This document shows, one piece after another, positions 59,112 to 64,000 of a DNA stretch of 64,000 nt (the first letter of the stretch is position 1; each line of letters opens with the position of its first letter). The position numbers and the translations under genes are program-made. The notes below the pieces were generated by a model. The model searched no databases. It was not told the origin of the DNA and saw only the letters and a program-made list of their open reading frames with translations. This stretch comes from Zhengitettix transpicula (lineage: Eukaryota > Arthropoda > Insecta > Orthoptera > Tetrigidae), in contig CM073593.1 of NCBI GenBank assembly GCA_037074705.1, positions 103,997,738 to 104,061,737 of the forward strand. Reading direction: 5' to 3'.

Positions 59112-59501
59112 TCAATTCAGACAATAAAAGTGATTATATAAATACCACAAGAACGTTTCTGAGATCCTTGTTCCCCTTTCCTCAAGTGTGAAGAAGAGTT
59201 TTGTCAACTGACTAGTGCAGTTGTGTCGCTTTAGGGTCTTCTTCACACCTGAGGAAAGAGACAAAGATCTCAGAAACGTTGTTGTGTGGTATTTATATAA
59301 TATAATATAATTTAAATACCACACAACAACGTTTCTGGGATCCTTGTTTCTTTCCTCAGGTGTGAAGAATAGTTTTGTTAACTGACCAGCGCAGTTGTGT
59401 CGCTCTAGGCTCTTCTTCACACCTGAGGAAAGGGTCAAGGATCCCAGAAACGTTGTTGTGATATTTATATTATCACTGTTTTTTTGTCTGAATTGACTAA
59501 C
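59112..59501. repeat. Double foldback element with hammerhead-like motifs
   Basis: The outer inverted ends are GTCAATTCAGACAATAAAAG and its complement. Inside are two successive ~75-base-arm hairpins. Plus-strand motifs are CTGAGGA 59249-59255 with stem GAGA/TCTC and GAAA 59273-59276, and CTGAGGA 59423-59429 with stem GGG/CCC and GAAA 59447-59450. Inverted partners lie at 59150-59200 and 59325-59370. It is nested in the composite element. Confidence 0.7.
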
Positions 59502-60524
59502 TTTCTTATTCATTATTTTCAATCAGACGTAATTTTTTAATTTTTTTTTATAATATCATTTGAACATTTTTATTGTGTTATAAATATGACACATCATGCA
59601 CATGTAGGTTCTAAATATGAATGGTCATTAATTAATAACTTCAAGATTTTAAGCTTCTTTTTTTTGTAAATTAATTTCGCCTACAGTAAAATTAAATATA
59701 ATGTAAAGTATAAGAACTCAAAATTTTATTTATTATAAATTAGTTTAAAACAAAGTCTGAATTAAATTAACTAAAATTTTATTTATTATACTAGTTAGTC
59801 TAAAATAAAAAGAGTTAATTAAATTACCTAAATTTTTGATCAATAATACAATTTTAATAAAATAATAAGATTTATTTATATATGAAATAAAGTGAAATAC
59901 TTTTATGCAACAAGTAAAATAGCGTCTGATTTATCAATATTTAAAAATAATTTATTTTTTTAAAAGAAATAAAAAAAATTTACGCACTACAGGTTTAAAT
60001 TATTTAAATAACAACTTTTTTAAACAGATGTAAAATTTATATTTATTTGATTAATTACAACGGAATTAAAATGGCTTTTGCCTTATAGATATTTTTATTT
60101 TTCGGGGTAAGGAAAATGTTGAATTATCTCTGAAAGCGTTGAGGTTTAGTAGCTTTAACGCTCGTCTGCGACCACCGCAATATTTTCAGTTGTATATTGT
60201 AATAATTAATTGGATAATTATTATTTTAGTGTAACTAGAATACCCTGAAAATGACGCTTGAATGTTCTTTCTTGAAAAATAAATAAAAAGGACACAGAAA
60301 ATAAATATTCTGAAGTTGAATGAGTGGTGGGCTAGAAAAATCTCTCCCTTGGGTGGGAGGGGGGGGGGGGGGGGTTGACTGACAGAAAGCTAGGACTGGC
60401 ATGTTGTTTCATATCTGCGTCACAATTTAGGCCCCTTAGAAAGCAACAGATGTCTCAGGCAGAGGAGTGGGGGGGGGGGTGATACTATATCCTATATATG
60501 CTACACTGGTCACTAAAGGGTTAG

Positions 60525-61722
60525 TAATAAATATTTTAATAGTCTTGCTAAGTCTTTGCGATGTACGGTGTTTGTCTACCTTCGTTTCAGTTATCGACAG
60601 TTTCCTTAAACTGCGGGATTAAGAACAGCAACAACTGTTGGTTAGATTTTGCAGAAACCATTTCCAATTTAAATCTTTTTCATAATTACTGATTTAACAG
60701 ACCACACATTAATTACACAAGACTGTCAAATAACATGGAATAAGAAACTTACAGAAAGTAAGACAAAAACAGTGCCTTAAAGAATTCTTATCACTTTGGA
60801 TGTTTACTGTAAAATTATCAGATTTAATGTTTATCACATCTATGTCCAGGATTTTGAATTTATTCCAGCCGAAAGAGACGGTTGGTAGATAACAAATCAC
60901 GAAGCGTTAGATTGCTATTTGATTCTTGGATTTAATGTTCTTTTAGCTTGTCCGATGTAACCGGCACTGCAGTGTAAAACCGCACGACGTTCTACTTTAT
61001 CTTTACAGTCCCTGATGATACTAGATTATACGTGTTAGTGACAATGTATGTAATAGGCGTATGAAACTGAGTGACTTTTATTTAACCCTTTCCACTGGAG
61101 GACTCCGTAGCGGAGCCCTCGAGCTTGATGGAACATTTCAAATGGCTTCGTCCTCGAGTGCAAAGGGTTAATTAGGATATTTGTTCAAACTTAAGTGAAA
61201 TTAAAATTAAAGAATAGATTCATTGACTGATAAATTCCCCATCCCCCCCTCGGGTTTTCGCCTATGACGAACATAACGATATTCATTTTGTTCATATTAA
61301 ATAAAATTGTATTGATAAAATACATCCTGAAAGGTAAATTTCTTTAATTACTGAAATTGTTGCACGTTTTCAAGGGACACTCTATCATTGGTTAGAGGCA
61401 TTGTAGCGTACTTTGACGGACTGTGAGATTGATCCACACTATCTCAAGTTTCATTTTGTCTACATCCCATCATACGACCACCTGTACATTTTGAATAATT
61501 AATAAATTCAAAAATATATAAATTTACGTAAAATATCAAACGTTTATTTCCTATGATCAGAGACCTCCTTCAGTAGAATTAAAAAGTATAAATTGAACAG
61601 AAAAGTAAAGGAGAAACTGAGGGGGAACTTTTTGCAGAGAAAGACAGCATCAGAGAGACAACAACAACAACAAAGTAAGACTCTGAAACTAAGTTTTCCA
61701 AACAGTGGAATCACCAATATAA
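60525..61722. other. Intergenic region with a MITE
   Basis: No gene is seen. Contains the TTAA MITE at 61082-61171. The rest is AT-rich with no recognised repeat. Confidence 0.5.
61082..61171. mobile_element. TTAA-flanked MITE, piggyBac type, second copy
   Basis: A 90 bp element bounded by TTAA. Its inverted ends begin CCCTTT and include GGAGGACTCCG and TCCTCGAGTGCAAAGGG. Related to the copy at 18486-18583 but inverted inside and shorter. Confidence 0.68.
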
Positions 61723-62573
61723 TCTATATAATAAAAAAGGGAGTATATTTGTATGTATGTATGTTTGTATTTACGTTGTTCTTTATACAAATTTTATCGC
61801 GTGGACAGAATGCAACAAAAATTGGTATACGTATTCTGCCAAAATCGAGAACCGGTACTGTGGGGGTGACAAACCCCTAGAATAAACGTGGAAAGAATTA
61901 TAATTTTAAAAAGTGATCATTAAGTGATAAATTACTGCGCGCCAATATATCATGACATCACGCGACAGAGAGAGACGTTACTACGCGACGAAAAAAAGGA
62001 AATAGTATAATTCTATCCAGTTATACTCCATCGAGTGATAATAAAAAAACAATACAAAATACTTTACAATCGTTGCGGAAAATGTTAGTTAATTTAGTGA
62101 GTCCAATATGACCACCATTTCTTTACATTTGGAATGTAGCTATCAATTTGATCACTTCAATCCTTCGTAATGTGCGAATACTGATGGACAATTATATCCT
62201 GCAATACTCAAGAAGTACTGTCTGAAGACTTACTGACAATTATTTGTTCGCGGAGAATTATATTTCTAAAGAATAACGATGGTATGTTTGTTGCTATTAT
62301 GCAATTAAATTCTATGTATCTTATAGCTATTAAATTAATGCAGTATATTTATGTATTGGTAAAGAAATTCGGAGGTATGTTTGTTGAGATTGATGCAATA
62401 AAATTCAATGTATTTTACAGCTGTTCAATTAAAGCACTATTGGTCGAAATTGTGTACGGAACTAGGAATAGTTAGATTTAGGTTGTGTCTTCTTGACTAA
62501 AGATTAATAGAGATTTAAATTCTTTTTCGGGTTTATATAAATAAGACACGGGCAACGCCGGGCACTCAGCTAG
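61723..62573 (+). mobile_element. Non-autonomous Helitron-like element, second copy
   Basis: Starts TCTATATAATAAAA after an A and ends CGGGCAACGCCGGGC, ACTCAG, CTAG before a T. This is the A/T insertion site and CTAG end of Helitrons, with a GC hairpin just inside. A TATG-rich microsatellite follows the start. No Rep/helicase coding is present. Shares both ends with the copy at 893-1509. Confidence 0.65.
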
Positions 62574-63145
62574 TAGTAGATAATTCCACAGCAGTCTGAT
62601 ACCAACAAAGGCCGAGAAGTTTACCTTCACTTTCCGCCGGGTAACATTTCACAATTTTCCCATGTTTCCGATATCATCTGTCATCTGATTTTGCGAGAGG
62701 AGCCAAACGAAAAAATTAGCATAACTTCCACAGATAATATACACCGCAGTTCGCGTGGGTTACTGCGTTCTCGTTGCAACAAGTCAGAATTTGATCGTCA
62801 CACAATCTCTCATTGAACACTAAAACTTTTGTCTGGTTATAACCGGGCGTAATTAAAATGTTTCCGTCGTCTCCTAGTATATAGTAATATATAGTTGAGA
62901 ATATAAACTTTTGCTTTGCATTAATGGTTTTACAATAAAAAAAATATATATTCCGTGATTGCCGCTGTAAAGAAGTAAAGCAGGTTTAATCGCAGTAATT
63001 ACAAACAAAGTCACATTTTATTTTCATGTCTACGCGAACTGAGAATCAGCGACAATATTTTTTTTTACGATAATATGTAGGGAATCCTATGAATTTCTCT
63101 GCTATATAAATGTAGGGGAGGTTGTATATATATATATATAAATAA
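62574..63145. other. Spacer between Helitron and palindrome
   Basis: About 570 bases without coding content or bounded repeat. Confidence 0.4.
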
Positions 63146-63723
63146 TTTCATTCAACGTGTATGGGCTGACATTTGAGTTTAGTGCAGTAGTGTCGCTCTA
63201 GGTTCTTCGCAGCACCTGAAAAAAAGGGACAAGGATCCCCAGAAACGTTGTTTGTTGATATTTATATTATCACTTATTTTGTCTGTATTTTGACTATATT
63301 TCTTATTATTAAAAATAAATTCATTTAAATAAACAAGATACTCCAGGAAACCCGTGACATCCGGTAGAACGTTCAGCAGTTTGCAACATGTCATATAAGA
63401 AATATGGAAGTTCATTGTCTCCGATATTAAAACAATTTATAACTTCCATGTTTCTTATATGACATGTTGCAAACTGCTGAACGTTCTACCGGATGTCACG
63501 GGTTTTTTCTGGAGTATTTTGTTTATTAAAATGAATTTCTCCTTTAATAATAAGAAATATAGTCAAAATACAGACAAAATAAGTGATAATATAAATATCA
63601 ACAAACAACGTTTCTGGTGATCCTTATCCGTGTTCTTCAGGTGGTACGAAGAGCATAGAGCGACACAACTGCACTAGTGTGTTGAGAAAACTCAAATGTC
63701 AGTCCATACACGTTGAATGAAAT
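63146..63723. repeat. 578 bp palindromic foldback element
   Basis: Arms 63146-63412 and 63441-63723 are near-complete inverted copies around a 28-base loop. Outer ends: TTTCATTCAACGTGTATGG and its complement. Inner ends: AAATATGGAAGTT and AACTTCCATGTTT. Each arm holds a CTGA / GGGA-loop-TCCC / GAAACGTTGT block (plus strand from 63216). It shares sequence with the elements at 45.0 and 59.1 kb. Confidence 0.85.
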
Positions 63724-63788
63724 TTAATGTAGCAACGACTTGTCTTTATTCCAGTAAACGATTAAGACTACCAGTCAGAAATATTTTT

Positions 63789-64000
63789 GGGCAACAGGCT
63801 ACATGAGGGTGATCCACTTACAAATCTAAAATTCAGTATTTCATGAAGTAGGCGACAAGAAAAAGCCTGCGAGAGGATTCTCTCGCAGGTAACCTGCGAG
63901 GGATTTTCTCTCGCAGGCAGAACCTTTTAGGACAGATACGAAGGTGCTACCTTTGGGGATGCCTTTTCCTCTCCGTTTTTGAACTAAGGTTCCCACAAGC
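63789..64000 (+). mobile_element. Rearranged copy 4 of the poly(A)-ended repeat, cut by window end
   Basis: 63789-63822 matches the family's far end in reverse (CAGGCTACATGAGGGTGATC). From about 63905 the family's beginning follows in the forward direction (CTACCTTTGGGGATGCCTTT, then TTTTTGAACTAAGGTTCCCA). Between them lies a small palindrome of GCCTGCGAGAG blocks (63864-63918). The copy runs off the window. Confidence 0.55.

Larger units (their letters stand above)
56045..60524. mobile_element. 4.5 kb inverted-repeat composite element
   Basis: The outer ends are inverted copies: left CCCCTCAGTACCTAGTGTAG from 56049, right (complement) CCCTTTAGTGACCAGTGTAG ending near 60520. Both are followed by TATAGTATCACCCC. 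TTAA lies at the left edge and TTAG at the right. Inside are further inverted pairs: 56048-56280 with 60225-60520; 56281-56430 with 57700-57840 and 59830-59945; 57370-57500 with 59580-59740; 57955-58203 with 58683-58925. TTAA-CCC-AGTGC sub-ends (57610, 57880, 58976, 59975) suggest several related piggyBac-type MITEs nested in one another. No transposase is seen. Confidence 0.6.

Overview
This is a 64 kb window of nuclear DNA from an insect. The genes have GT-AG introns of about 80 bases to 6 kb, one encodes a chitin-binding RR-1 cuticle protein, and another is a housekeeping Lon protease with 17 coding exons. The AT-rich background, the dense decayed repeats and an apparently methylation-competent MBD2/3 protein point to a hemimetabolous, probably polyneopteran (cockroach/termite-like), genome. 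That placement is inference, not proof.

Gene layout from left to right: exon 1 of fructose-1,6-bisphosphatase (-, the rest lies left of the window); RpS15 (-); UBL7 (-); an uncharacterised 395-residue acidic protein (-), whose 6.2 kb third intron holds a complete oppositely oriented cuticle-protein gene (+); mitochondrial Lon protease (+), which shares a divergent promoter region with the uncharacterised gene; phosphomevalonate kinase (-); VPS25 of ESCRT-II (+); MANBAL-like small membrane protein (-); and MBD2/3 (+). I rebuilt exon structures by hand from reading frame, splice sites and conserved protein sequence. All the complete models close in frame with no internal stop.

Repeats fill the space between genes. 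Between the divergent PMVK and VPS25 genes lies a near-identical array of nine 243 bp units. Each unit carries a fragment of Penelope-like reverse transcriptase. A 71 bp minisatellite with a five-unit higher-order period sits in the intron that also hosts the cuticle gene. Several foldback elements (in a UBL7 intron, at 19.4-19.9 kb, 45.0-45.3 kb, 59.1-59.5 kb and 63.1-63.7 kb) share a hammerhead-ribozyme-like CTGANGA / hairpin / GAAAC motif. Other elements are two non-autonomous Helitrons, two TTAA-flanked piggyBac-type MITEs, and four copies or fragments of an unnamed poly(A)-ended ~500 bp repeat.

From 53 kb to the right end no complete gene is recognisable. This part is a 4.5 kb inverted composite element (56.0-60.5 kb) followed by more repeats. 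At its heart is a GC-rich segment with a TATA box, an arthropod initiator and a strong 5' splice site, which may be an orphan promoter and first exon. The genes serve unrelated cell functions (gluconeogenesis, translation, ubiquitin binding, mitochondrial proteolysis, isoprenoid/juvenile hormone precursor synthesis, endosomal sorting, chromatin, cuticle). No operon-like or pathway cluster is evident.
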